48,050 nucleotides of DNA from Bacteroidales bacterium (GTDB taxonomy: Bacteria > Bacteroidota > Bacteroidia > Bacteroidales > VadinHA17): the NCBI GenBank assembly GCA_003157015.1, contig PMIJ01000208.1, positions 41,266 through 89,315 on the forward strand, written 5' to 3'. The position numbers were made by a program, and so were the translations under genes. Under the pieces are notes generated by a model. It ran no database searches and had not been told where the DNA came from. It worked only from the letters and a program-made list of their open reading frames with translations. Numbering within the stretch: position 1 is the first letter of the stretch; every line of letters begins with the position of its first letter. Positions 16,480 to 25,200 of the stretch are shown one piece after another.

Positions 16480-19317
16480 TCACTCTGCCTCCCCATCTTT
16501 GGAGCTACTTACACTGTCAACAAGGTATACTATCGATTTATGTGATACCCCTGAATGCAGACTTAATCCTATTTCACATGTGCGGCTGGTTGAATACCCG
16601 CTCTTCACTTTTCTGTCCAGTTGTGCTTTTAAACCTGACAAGCCGTGCTTATTCAATTCAGGGAAGGTGAAACCACGGTCACCGGCAAATCCACAGCAAT
16701 TGGATTCTGCAACAATAACATTTTTTGCACAAATCTTTGCCAGACTGACCAGTTTTGCATCAAGCTCGAGCTTTTTGATGCTGCACACCGGAAAAACACT
16801 GATTGTCTCATCAACAGGTTTTATGATAAGATAGGGCAGGAGTAGTTCCGTTATAAACTCAGTCGGCTCGAATAGCCTGAGATTTGATTTCATGTTTTCT
16901 TTCATAGTGTACAGGCATGGGCTCATATCGCAGAGTACAGGATATTCTCCGTACCTGCTTGATTTGAGAAGAGCTGCTTCCAGTTCACTTGATTTTTTTT
17001 CTCCGGCTTCCGTAAAACCCTTACTCGAAAATGCCATTCCACAACAAAGGTTATCGAGATTTTCGGGATAAATTACTTCATATCCTCCTTTATGCAGCAG
17101 GGTTACCATTTTTTCAGAAAGCTGCACTTCATCGGCATAGTCTCTTGAAACGCCCATTGAACGATTAATGCACGAGGGAAAATATACAACTTTCCTCGGG
17201 TATGATATTTCATCCTCAATATCCGTATTTATGACTTTTGCTCCATAAGGCATAAATTGGTTCCACAAAGGGATCCTGTTTCCTGTCGCTTTTCGCAAAC
17301 TTCCTGAAATATTTTGCATGACTCTGGTCCCCAGGATTATATGAAAGAATCGGACTACTGAAAGAGCCTTTCTCGCCGATGAAGTTACCAGTTTCATATG
17401 ATCGGCAACCCACAGTGCCTTGTTTTTCCCGGTTACATTTCTTTCTGAACGAAGATATTTAATAAGCTTGCCCGTGTCTATTTTTACCGGACAGCTGACA
17501 GCACATAATCCGTCGGTGGCGCATGTGGCATCACCGGAGTATTTAAAAAATTTGGCAAGAGACGCAGCTATATGAGGTTCGCGACCTGATGCTGTAAGCG
17601 ATACTATTTCACGGTGAATAACAATACGTTGCCTTGGAGAAAGTGTTAATCCGGCTGAAACACATGATGGCTCACAAAACCCGCATTCAGTGCATTTATC
17701 AATAATTTGGTTTGCTGCAGGGATCGCTTTAAGGTCTTTCAGGTGAGCCTCTTTATCTGAATTCAGGATCACACCTGGATTCAGAATGTTTAACGGATCA
17801 AATATTCTTTTAATCTCCCTCATTAAATTATAAGCATCGCTTCCCCATTCCATTTCAACAAATGGTGCCATATTACGACCGGTTCCATGTTCGGCTTTCA
17901 ATGATCCATCATATTTGTTTACAACAAGATCCGAAACTGCAGATATTAAATTAGAATACCTTTCAATCTCTTTGGGGCTGTTGAAATCCTGGTCAAAAAC
18001 AAAATGAAGGTTCCCTTCAAGGGCGTGTCCAAAGATCACGGCTTCATCATAACCAAACTTCTTTAACAGATTCTGAAGATCATGAGTAGCTTCAGCCAGG
18101 GAGACTATAGGGAATGCAACATCTTCAATTATAACAGTTGTTCCTGTTCTCCTCATAGCGCCTATGGAGGGGAAAAGCCCTTTCCTTATTTTCCAGAGAA
18201 TCTCGTATTCTTTCGGAATATCAGTAAATGATGCTGTTCCCTCAACCGGAATACTCTTTATCGTATTCTTTATTATGTCAATATTTCTGTTTAATGCACT
18301 CTTGCTTTCACCTATAGTTTCGACTAAGAGCGCACATGCATTACTTTGAAGCAATTTCAGAAATTCAGGAGTTCCATTTTCATTTTCCACAGAACCCAAT
18401 CCGGCACGGTCAATCAATTCCACTGCTGAGACCGGGGTGGCTTTTAATAGTAATACTACCTCACATGCTTTATCAATATCAGGAAAAATCATCAGGGAAC
18501 TTGCTTTGTATGGGGGTTCGATGACAGTTTTGTAATTTATCGCAGCAATAAAACCCAGCGTGCCTTCCGATCCGATCATAAGGTGTTCTATAATATCAAA
18601 CGGATCAGTGAAATCAATTAAGGAATTCAGGCTGTAGCCGGTCGTGTTCTTCATTTTGTACTTTCTTCTGATTTTTTCAGCAAGTGATTTATTCCCGGCA
18701 GCCGATTTTGCAAGGTATGCTATTTCAGAAAGAAGTGTTGAATGAGACTCGAGGAAACTATCTTTGCTTGCCTTATCACTGGTATCGAGTATAGTACCAT
18801 CGGCCAGGATTATCCTTATACCTGAAACCGTTTTATAGGAATTCTCAGAAGTCCCGCAACACATTCCGCTGGCGTTGTTGGCGGCAATTCCTCCGATCAT
18901 CGCCGCATTTAATGATGCCGGATCCGGTCCAATCTTTCTCCCGAACGGAGCCAGAACTGTGTTGACCTGACCGCCTGTTAATCCGGGCTGAAGCCTGATT
19001 TCTGCGCCATTTTCTTTTATCTGGAAATCTTTCCAGTGACTTCCAGCAATGACCAGCACCGAATTTGTTATTGCCTGTCCTGAAAGACTGGTTCCGGCTG
19101 CTCGGAAAGTTACGGGAAGAGAAAGTTGAGAGCTTTCTTTTAATATCAGCGACACCTCTTTTTCATCCCTCGCAATAATAACCAGCTTTGGGATCAGCCT
19201 GTAAAAACTTGCATCAGTGCCATATGCTAGGGTATACAGAGGATCATGAAAGATTCTATTCTTATCGACATAACCAGTAAGCCGTTCATATAATAATTTA
19301 TAATTGCCGGTAAGCAT
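16480..19317 (-). CDS. FAD-linked oxidase / Fe-S / CCG-domain fusion (D-2-hydroxyacid dehydrogenase-like)
   Basis: This 945-residue protein fuses the parts of GlcD and GlcF. Residues about 30-230 are the FAD-binding PCMH domain (FRAAGTSLSGQAI at 71-83 is the FAD loop; IGGIAANNASGMCCGT follows). The FAD-oxidase C domain (to about 520) includes HALEGNLHF and AEHGTGRN. Two 4Fe-4S cysteine motifs follow (CTECGFCEPSC and CATDGLCAVSCPV), then two CCG domains (PSCINRSMG...NLCCGMAF and AESNCCGFAGDRGF). Such proteins oxidise D-lactate or a similar 2-hydroxyacid and pass electrons through Fe-S centres. All motif cysteines seem present. The ACT-domain gene lies 74 bp upstream on the same strand. Confidence 0.9.
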   Translation of the reverse strand: MLTGNYKLLYERLTGYVDKNRIFHDPLYTLAYGTDASFYRLIPKLVIIARDEKEVSLILKESSQLSLPVTFRAAGTSLSGQAITNSVLVIAGSHWKDFQIKENGAEIRLQPGLTGGQVNTVLAPFGRKIGPDPASLNAAMIGGIAANNASGMCCGTSENSYKTVSGIRIILADGTILDTSDKASKDSFLESHSTLLSEIAYLAKSAAGNKSLAEKIRRKYKMKNTTGYSLNSLIDFTDPFDIIEHLMIGSEGTLGFIAAINYKTVIEPPYKASSLMIFPDIDKACEVVLLLKATPVSAVELIDRAGLGSVENENGTPEFLKLLQSNACALLVETIGESKSALNRNIDIIKNTIKSIPVEGTASFTDIPKEYEILWKIRKGLFPSIGAMRRTGTTVIIEDVAFPIVSLAEATHDLQNLLKKFGYDEAVIFGHALEGNLHFVFDQDFNSPKEIERYSNLISAVSDLVVNKYDGSLKAEHGTGRNMAPFVEMEWGSDAYNLMREIKRIFDPLNILNPGVILNSDKEAHLKDLKAIPAANQIIDKCTECGFCEPSCVSAGLTLSPRQRIVIHREIVSLTASGREPHIAASLAKFFKYSGDATCATDGLCAVSCPVKIDTGKLIKYLRSERNVTGKNKALWVADHMKLVTSSARKALSVVRFFHIILGTRVMQNISGSLRKATGNRIPLWNQFMPYGAKVINTDIEDEISYPRKVVYFPSCINRSMGVSRDYADEVQLSEKMVTLLHKGGYEVIYPENLDNLCCGMAFSSKGFTEAGEKKSSELEAALLKSSRYGEYPVLCDMSPCLYTMKENMKSNLRLFEPTEFITELLLPYLIIKPVDETISVFPVCSIKKLELDAKLVSLAKICAKNVIVAESNCCGFAGDRGFTFPELNKHGLSGLKAQLDRKVKSGYSTSRTCEIGLSLHSGVSHKSIVYLVDSVSSSKDGEAE

Positions 19318-19391
19318 GATTCAAAGTAAGGCTAACCACAAATAATCTCAAAGGTTTGTCCGAAAAATATTTAATCTATACTGAATCGGCA

Positions 19392-19787
19392 TCAATTTTG
19401 CTTTTCTTTTGAAACTGTATATCCCTTGTTTCTAAGTGCTTCTATTCCATTATTTAAATTTTTTTGTTTTATTAAAACGTAATCGGTATCAAATGTGGAT
19501 AGTACGAAAACAGGAATATTCTTTTCTTTCAGAATGCAGGTGATATCAGCTATTATGCCGACCAATGAAAAATCCAGAGGACCTGAGATCTTTAATATTC
19601 TCCAGTTTTTATTGCATTTGATATTATCTGTAATATTGTCATTCTGAGCAGCTACCACAGATAACTCATCTTTTGTTCCGGTTATGGAATAAAAATCAGA
19701 TGCATAGATCCAGGAAGGTAAAACAGTTTGATTTAAAAATTTATATATGGAATATTTTTTGCCTAATACTATTAAGTTCAAAGCCAT
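19392..19787 (-). CDS. ACT-domain protein
   Basis: This 131-residue cytoplasmic protein has the layout of a two-ACT (ACT_7/CASTOR-like) regulator. The N-terminal half reads LNLIVLGKKYSIYKF, and the C-terminal half contains ISGPLDFSLVGIIADITCIL, the classical ACT ligand loop and helix with conserved GxxA/I spacing, then FVLSTFDTDYVLIKQ. ACT domains bind amino acids; the ligand here is unknown. It precedes the FAD/Fe-S oxidoreductase by 74 bp on the same strand and may be co-expressed with it. The family call is based on the loop pattern and length. Confidence 0.75.
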   Translation of the reverse strand: MALNLIVLGKKYSIYKFLNQTVLPSWIYASDFYSITGTKDELSVVAAQNDNITDNIKCNKNWRILKISGPLDFSLVGIIADITCILKEKNIPVFVLSTFDTDYVLIKQKNLNNGIEALRNKGYTVSKEKQN

Positions 19788-19821
19788 AGTGATTTACTTG
19801 TTAATATTGATGAACTGTTCT

Positions 19822-19845
19822 GAGGTTAAGGTTGAGGTTGAGGTT
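19822..19845. repeat. tandem hexamer RAGGTT, four units
   Basis: GAGGTT, AAGGTT, GAGGTT and GAGGTT follow without gap. The array lies exactly at the truncated 3' end of the DUF1330 pseudogene, whose last codons and stop it supplies. Confidence 0.7.
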
Positions 19846-20002
19846 AAGTGGAACTCCACTCACCCTCCAGTAGAGTGGGAGACTCATCAATAGCAAGGTA
19901 CTCTCCTTTATATCTGGAGAAAATATCATCAAAACTCTCAAGATATTTTTCATATTCCTGATAATTGTGAACATTTATCTATGCAACGAAATAGCTGGAC
20001 AT
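19844..20002 (-). pseudogene. DUF1330-like gene remnant with internal amber codon and lost 3' end
   Basis: Read on the minus strand from ATG at 20002 the frame gives MSSYFVA, then TAG, then INVHNYQEYEKYLESFDDIF, and further YKGEYLAIDESPTLLEGEW before a stop at 19844. This is the N-terminal half of a DUF1330 protein (a small ferredoxin-fold family, normally about 95 residues), with codon 8 changed from what was probably CAG (Gln) to TAG. The usual second half is missing; the frame runs out in an RAGGTT tandem repeat. The gene is dead unless the amber is read through. The remaining bases of the 19788-20150 gap hold nothing I recognise. Confidence 0.7.
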
Positions 20003-20150
20003 TGTACTTTTAAATTAGTGTATAACATATTGATATTAAAGGTAGTCAAGGCATTCCAAAGATACCTTTATTACCTGTGCCCCAGGGGTTTTAGTACCGA
20101 AAATACTGTACAATATATGGGATTTGAATATTGCACAGTACACTTTTTAA

Positions 20151-21866
20151 CTATTTATAAAGGTAGAGAGTAACTCTTTGAATGTTATAATCATCACCAA
20201 TCCTAAGGTTATCTCCTTGTGCGGTATCATCTCCTGCAAGTCTGCGCCCCGGGATCCATCTTCCTTCCTTAAAGGTGCCTTCTTCAACAGTTGCAAAGCC
20301 GGCTTTATACTCCGGATTTTTTTGAGACACGGTAATTGACATTCCACTTCCTCCGATGTAAAACTCACCGGGGGCTGTCATTATGAATATAGCAGCGCCA
20401 AGTTCAGCGCTTCTGCTGTTTTGATTATTAGGATCAAACCTCAGGTCAGTATGAAAAATGTACTCTCCGAATCCGATATTTTCCGAGGGATTGTCCTTCG
20501 TTAATAAAACTGCTCCCATAGTGTTCATTCCCTGATGTTTGCCAATTAAAGGCATTAACTGGGAAAGCATATTATAGCTCTGCTTCAGTTTCTCATCCTT
20601 TGTTATGCTTCTTTCAATGGCAAATGGTGAGAAACCCAAAGCATTATGTTGTCCTACCGCATAAACGACATTGGCAGCGCCTCTGGCGCCACCTCCTGTT
20701 TCAGGTATAAACAAAGGATTGCCGGAGCGTTTAAACAATGAAGCCATATATGCAAAATCATTGCGGTACAGATCGGGAGCCAGAATGTCAATTAAGGGTG
20801 CACCTGCGTGCCAGATATCAAATACATGCGGGAGAGGGCCGCCACCCGGGTAGGTACCGGGCCATGAATGCTCTCTTTGTTTTAACCAGGCATTGACATA
20901 CATTGGAATAGGGTATTCGGCCTTTCCGGCTTCAACAACATAATTAATATAAGTTGAATAATACCATGCCATAAAAACTTCATCAGAATAGAATGGATAG
21001 GTCACTAATGCTTCATCCTGTTCTTCCTGTGTCATAGGCGGAACTAGATTTCTGACAGGTAAAACGAGACCTTTGGGTTTTCCCGGTCCGAACACTTCTT
21101 CCCAGGTGCCTGATAGCTTTGAACCGTTCACTCTCCATGCTTCTTTCAATTCAGGAACAAGATTATCTTTATTTTTATCTATATAGCTCATTAGTTTTTG
21201 CGGTACAGGTCCGTTGTACGCTTCATTGGCAACGGCAGAACGGTCACGGGTATCGAGCAGGATGCCCACTTCATTTTCAACCTGCATCATAATGACTGTT
21301 CTCTGGCTGCTGTCGACTTTTTTTATGTATTTCATCAGGGCGGCGAAAGCACGTGCATCGGCATTTCTGCTTTCCTCACTTAAAGGAGTCAATATTTCTA
21401 TAGGATTATTTTCGTTTATTCTGATATGGGGGAATCTCTTATAATCACTTTTTACCCAATCTGGAATGTAACTGGACTTGCCATTTTTCCAGCTTGCAAA
21501 CCAAATAAAAATCAATTTAAGATTATTTTGCCTTGCCTCATTTATCACTGATCCTACAATATCGAAATTATACTTGCCTTCTTCCGGTTCAACCATTGCC
21601 CAGGAAATACCGGCTATGACCGAATTAAGATTGCCTTCTGTCAACAGTGGCCAGATTGGTTTCAAATAATCAATGTTGGTGGCGCTGTTATTCATAAGTT
21701 CTCCGCTCAGAGCAATAAAAGGTTTTCCGTCAACAATGAATTGTTTGGCTGTTCCTTGTTCTTTCAGGGATGGTATAGGTGCCTGGCTGGCAGAATTTAT
21801 ACTAAATGCCAGCAGTAATAACATGAATGCACTTAATTTACGGCAAAAGTGATTTCTTTTCTTCAT
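20151..21866 (-). CDS. secreted beta-galactosidase-like glycoside hydrolase with DUF5597 domain
   Basis: This 571-residue protein has a signal peptide (1-28). The barrel resembles GH35/GH42 beta-galactosidases: QVENEVG at 195-201 matches the family pattern QIENEYG, whose second Glu (Glu199) is the acid/base, and FIPETGGG places Glu389 as likely nucleophile. The C-terminal part (about 430-571) corresponds to DUF5597, a beta-sandwich domain often attached to such enzymes in Bacteroidota. It should act on galactosides or related plant/algal glycans outside the cytoplasm. No SusC/D pair or regulator is next to it. The gene is intact and stands at the left edge of the accessory region. Confidence 0.85.
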   Translation of the reverse strand: MKKRNHFCRKLSAFMLLLLAFSINSASQAPIPSLKEQGTAKQFIVDGKPFIALSGELMNNSATNIDYLKPIWPLLTEGNLNSVIAGISWAMVEPEEGKYNFDIVGSVINEARQNNLKLIFIWFASWKNGKSSYIPDWVKSDYKRFPHIRINENNPIEILTPLSEESRNADARAFAALMKYIKKVDSSQRTVIMMQVENEVGILLDTRDRSAVANEAYNGPVPQKLMSYIDKNKDNLVPELKEAWRVNGSKLSGTWEEVFGPGKPKGLVLPVRNLVPPMTQEEQDEALVTYPFYSDEVFMAWYYSTYINYVVEAGKAEYPIPMYVNAWLKQREHSWPGTYPGGGPLPHVFDIWHAGAPLIDILAPDLYRNDFAYMASLFKRSGNPLFIPETGGGARGAANVVYAVGQHNALGFSPFAIERSITKDEKLKQSYNMLSQLMPLIGKHQGMNTMGAVLLTKDNPSENIGFGEYIFHTDLRFDPNNQNSRSAELGAAIFIMTAPGEFYIGGSGMSITVSQKNPEYKAGFATVEEGTFKEGRWIPGRRLAGDDTAQGDNLRIGDDYNIQRVTLYLYK

Positions 21867-22089
21867 GATTTTCTCATATTAGTAAAGTAGTTTTCTTTTC
21901 CGAAGTAATTTAATAAATATTTCAGAAATATTTATTGCAGAATCAGTTTCATTCATTAAATAAGACAATCTGAACAGAATGGAGCATTAGTTATGAGACT
22001 GATTATATGGGGTTAAGTACAGAGGTAATTAATCAGGATTTAGTGTAAAGAGATAAGTCGGATCAATTCATGAGGCAGGAGATTAAATA

Positions 22090-22425
22090 TTAAAACCCCA
22101 AACATTCTCCGACAAGAATTACTTTAATTCTGTCTTTAAATGCAGACATGGTAGTAATTACAAGCTGGCTGCCAATGCTTTGTGACTTGTTTGTAAGTTC
22201 TTCAAATGATGATATATCACTTTTATTATAAAAACTCCTTCCGAGGATGAACAGACTTAGATAAAATAGTATTTCTCCGACAATTATCAATCCTGTCGTG
22301 ATTCCTGCTAGCTGGATTTTCGAAAAACCAAACCATGGCACAACAAGTATCATTATAAACGAAAGACATGAAATCAGCAATATTATATATCCGACTGTTT
22401 TTAATATTTTTTGTTTTTTAAGCAT
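22090..22425 (-). CDS. small two-helix membrane protein, unknown function
   Basis: I do not recognise this 111-residue protein. Two hydrophobic helices (about 10-32 and 36-61) with a short loop between them are followed by a soluble tail (SDISSFEELTNKSQSIGSQL...KVILVGECLGF). The N-terminus is lysine-rich (MLKKQKILK), so positive-inside topology would put both ends in the cytoplasm. It is the leftmost gene of the leftward accessory series, 72 bp after the DJ-1-like gene, and is AT-rich like its neighbours. Confidence 0.55.
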   Translation of the reverse strand: MLKKQKILKTVGYIILLISCLSFIMILVVPWFGFSKIQLAGITTGLIIVGEILFYLSLFILGRSFYNKSDISSFEELTNKSQSIGSQLVITTMSAFKDRIKVILVGECLGF

Positions 22426-22497
22426 TCCAGAATAACAAAGATCCGAATCCCAAATATTTTTCCCCCCAGGAGTATTTCCGTTTAAATTTCAATCTGC

Positions 22498-23109
22498 CTA
22501 TTTATTAAATTTATCAAGCATTTCTTTCGGTACTTTATCAGGCGATCCGCAATCAAAAGGAGGTTTAGGGTCATACTCTATTGCAAGCTGAAACATCATT
22601 GCTATTTTATCTCCGGCTATTTTGCTCACTAAATAAAGAGCCATGTCTATTCCAGCCGAAACTCCTGCTGCCGTAATAATTTTGCCGTCCTGAACATATC
22701 TTTCATTCTTAACCGTTACATTAAACCGCCTCAATTGATCCTTCCTTCTCCAATGTGTCGTGCAATTTTTCCCGTCCAATAATCCGGCTTGTGCTAAGAG
22801 GAGAGAACCTGAACAAACCGAAACGGTCCATTTTGTTGAACAGTCAATCTTTTTGATCCAATCGAGTACTTCTTTGTTTTTTAATAAATTATCTATCCCG
22901 GGTCCCCCGGGAATTAGTAAAATATCTGCTTCAAAAATCTCCTCAATTGTATTGTCAGCTAAAATTCTTAATCCATATGTGTCTTGGTACTCCTTTTTTT
23001 CAATGCCAACAAGATAAATCTTACAGTCTGGAAGTTTATTTAATACTTCATAAGGTCCCACTAAATCAAGAGCTGTGTAATAGTCAAAAAGAAGAATCAC
23101 GATTTTCAT
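22498..23109 (-). CDS. DJ-1/PfpI family protein (isonitrile-hydratase-like)
   Basis: This 203-residue cytoplasmic protein has the class I glutamine-amidotransferase-like fold of DJ-1/PfpI. ILLIPGGPG (63-71) and the nucleophile elbow SVCSGS (97-102, Cys99) are intact, and GLLDGKNCTTHW (109-120) is the pattern seen in isonitrile hydratase and in the sensor part of GlxA-type regulators. It has no C-terminal AraC DNA-binding domain, so it is an enzyme-like stand-alone version; the substrate is not known. Directly upstream on the same strand lies a GNAT gene fragment, and the gene belongs to the accessory series. Confidence 0.87.
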   Translation of the reverse strand: MKIVILLFDYYTALDLVGPYEVLNKLPDCKIYLVGIEKKEYQDTYGLRILADNTIEEIFEADILLIPGGPGIDNLLKNKEVLDWIKKIDCSTKWTVSVCSGSLLLAQAGLLDGKNCTTHWRRKDQLRRFNVTVKNERYVQDGKIITAAGVSAGIDMALYLVSKIAGDKIAMMFQLAIEYDPKPPFDCGSPDKVPKEMLDKFNK

Positions 23110-23130
23110 AGCGGTGTCAAATATGGAAAT

Positions 23131-23325
23131 TTAAATTTCTGATCCGAAGCGGCTGCTAAAATCATTTTTTATATAACATTCATCATAGGTGCCAATGATT
23201 TCAAATCCAATTTTTTTATAGCATCTTATAGCATACTCGTTGTCTGAGTGTACATTTAATCCGATTAAATCTACGCATTTCTGCAAATCAAAACATAAGG
23301 CAGAAGTGAGCTCAGTATTGAAGTC
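23131..23325 (-). pseudogene. GNAT acetyltransferase C-terminal fragment
   Basis: On the minus strand a 64-codon open stretch ends at TAA (23131-23133). It encodes DFNTELTSALCFDLQKCVDL, continuing into LNVHSDNEYAIRCYKKIGFE, then IIGTYDECYI. The VHSDNEYAIRCYKKIGFE segment is the conserved C-terminal acetyl-CoA-binding helix and strand of the GNAT fold. The N-terminal two thirds are missing: the frame is closed by TAG at 23326-23328, next to an inverted repeat (AGTATTG 23314-23320 / CAATACT 23334-23340). It is therefore a truncated, inactive relic beside the DJ-1-like gene. Confidence 0.75.
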
Positions 23326-23393
23326 CTATCATGCAATACTTGCAGATCCATTTTTAGTTTTTTTTGGCACTTTCCAGGAAAGTTGTTGTTAAA

Positions 23394-23490
23394 ATGCTAG
23401 ATGGACTGGCGGTTCTGTTGTCGTCTGAGCCTGCCCTGATAGTTATGTTGTCTGTATGACGGCAGCAAGATCAGTCCTGGTGCCACGTCA
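23394..23490 (-). repeat. attC-like imperfect palindrome, site S4 (most diverged)
   Basis: The arms GGACTG...TTCTGTTGTCGTC (23403-23425) and GACGGCAGCAAGATCAGTCC (23458-23477) pair imperfectly. The motif CTGGCGGT is shared with site S1 (25975-26115) at the same place. It lies downstream of the PQQ-propeller gene. The outer boxes are poorly kept (GCTAG at the left), so this is the weakest of the four sites. The rest of the 23326-23552 gap holds only a short hairpin (ACTTTCC/GGAAAGT, 23369-23383). Confidence 0.45.
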
Positions 23491-23626
23491 GCTCATTGAT
23501 TTCCGTCAAAGCGGTATGATATAATTAACCAAAGGGTTTGTTTAAGGTGTCATTATTTTTTAAATAATTCAGTGAGATCAATCTCCATAAAACTTTTTTC
23601 TTGTATATCAAAAAGTTTTAACCCGA

Positions 23627-25114
23627 TTAAGAGTGCATTTCTTGACGCGTCAAGTCCGCGACTTTTTTGTTCTGATTGTCAATGACTGTTGTTTCATTAT
23701 TCCTTGCCAAAAATTTGTAATCTTTTGTTTTAAGATAAAACATGTATAGTTGGTTATATTCAATCTGATTCAATAGATCCAGTTTGTCATTGATGACCAA
23801 TGTTTTGCCAGTATTTGTGAATAGATAATGGCTCGTGTAATCAATATCTGTTAAGTTATTAAATATAGAGTCTGTTTTTAGATAGACTTGTCCAGCAATG
23901 AAATATTTTAATTCTCCCAATGTTTCTATATCAAATGATTTTTTTGTTATAAATGAACCGTCTTTTAGAGAATATTTTGAAACTCTATCTTTGAATACGA
24001 AATAGACGGTATCACGGTAAATCTTATAGTCATTAATTTGATCTTTTTGTTCACTTAATGTCTTTAGAAATAGTTGTCTGCCTGAATTCAAATTAAATGC
24101 TGCTATAAAAGGTTTGCCGAAGTTCAGCTGTCGGTAGCCCATAAATGCAAAACCTTTATTAATCATATAAAGAATACTGTCCTTAGTAAAGATTGTGGAA
24201 GAACTTGTTAAATCTTCCGAAAGGGGAGAAGACCATTTGATTTGTCCATTACGATCTACTTTTGATATCTTTTCTCTGGATGCAAAGTAAAAAGATGAGC
24301 TATCTAATAGAACATTGGAAACCACTTCTCTTACCAAATTATGACCAGTTGATGTAACAAAAGCTCCTGTCAGTACTCCCAGAGCGACTCCAGCAGCATT
24401 AGTCAGTACAGTTTCAGTATAATCCTTTCGCCCGGTGATAGTATTATAATCCCAGCCTACTCCGTTTCTAAGATTAATTGAATGTAACCCGGCTGCAACA
24501 ACAACAATTACTGAATCATTGAGATGAAATATATTATTCCAACTATACTCACGATTTATTTCTCTCTTCCAGATTGATTTTCCATTTGTTAAATCTATTC
24601 CTTCTAAGGTATTTGTGTAACCAGTTGTAGTTTTAAATTTATAACCAATCCCAATTTTCTGAAAAGGATCGACATAGTATATTGTATTTTTTACTTCCCA
24701 TTGATTTTCTCCATTATTAATATTCAGACAATAGCTTTTATTACCTATTGTTTGAATAATCAGGTTATTATATTCCTCAATGCCACCTTGTTGGTAATAG
24801 ATTTTCTTGGTCCATTTTATGGAATTGTTTGATAAGTCATATAAAACTAAGTCTCCGTAATTATTAAGCCATTTTCCATTTTTACTGGTTCCACGAAGTT
24901 GAACAGTCAATAAATTCATCGTTGTATCAATGAAGTAATTATCAATACGATCGGGGAAAATATACTCTTTAGATTGTATATCATTATTAGTTTTATAGTT
25001 TTTCCCAATTATCTTTTCGTTGTTGATTATCTGTATATTAGATTGGGCATAGATAGTAAACACAGTAAAACTTAACAGTCCAATAGAATATAGTCTTTTC
25101 ATAGTGTAATTCAA
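23627..25114 (-). CDS. secreted PQQ-type beta-propeller repeat protein, probable 3' frameshift
   Basis: This 495-residue protein has a signal peptide (MKRLYSIGLLSFTVFTIYAQ, 5-24) and a chain of WD/PQQ-like blades (IKWTKKIYYQQGG, GENQWEVKN, GKSIWKREINREY, GQIKWSSPLSED, GRQLFLKTLSE), the pattern of pyrrolo-quinoline-like propellers as in BamB. A PQQ-binding site cannot be claimed. At its end, an A6 tract (T6 on the plus strand, 23663-23668) is followed in the other frame by a 33-codon extension (SRGLDASRNALLIGLKLFDI onward, ending TELFKK) stopping at 23553; an extra A would join the two. Function unknown. It follows the CDF transporter gene on the same strand. Confidence 0.72.
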   Translation of the reverse strand: MNYTMKRLYSIGLLSFTVFTIYAQSNIQIINNEKIIGKNYKTNNDIQSKEYIFPDRIDNYFIDTTMNLLTVQLRGTSKNGKWLNNYGDLVLYDLSNNSIKWTKKIYYQQGGIEEYNNLIIQTIGNKSYCLNINNGENQWEVKNTIYYVDPFQKIGIGYKFKTTTGYTNTLEGIDLTNGKSIWKREINREYSWNNIFHLNDSVIVVVAAGLHSINLRNGVGWDYNTITGRKDYTETVLTNAAGVALGVLTGAFVTSTGHNLVREVVSNVLLDSSSFYFASREKISKVDRNGQIKWSSPLSEDLTSSSTIFTKDSILYMINKGFAFMGYRQLNFGKPFIAAFNLNSGRQLFLKTLSEQKDQINDYKIYRDTVYFVFKDRVSKYSLKDGSFITKKSFDIETLGELKYFIAGQVYLKTDSIFNNLTDIDYTSHYLFTNTGKTLVINDKLDLLNQIEYNQLYMFYLKTKDYKFLARNNETTVIDNQNKKVADLTRQEMHS

Positions 25115-25160
25115 TTATTATTTTGATTTTAGGGTTAACTGACGATTATACTGATTCCAT

Positions 25161-25168
25161 CAAATATA
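25161..25168 (-). promoter_or_regulatory. candidate -7 box for the propeller gene
   Basis: On the minus strand TATATTTG matches TAnnTTTG exactly, 47 nt before the ATG at 25114. No TTG is present at the usual distance, so this is a partial match. Confidence 0.35.
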
Positions 25169-25200
25169 GACAATTTACATTTTGTCATCGATGTGGTTTT

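Noticed and set aside
22498..23109. GlxA-type transcription regulator
   Set aside because: Only the DJ-1 domain is present; there is no C-terminal AraC helix-turn-helix.
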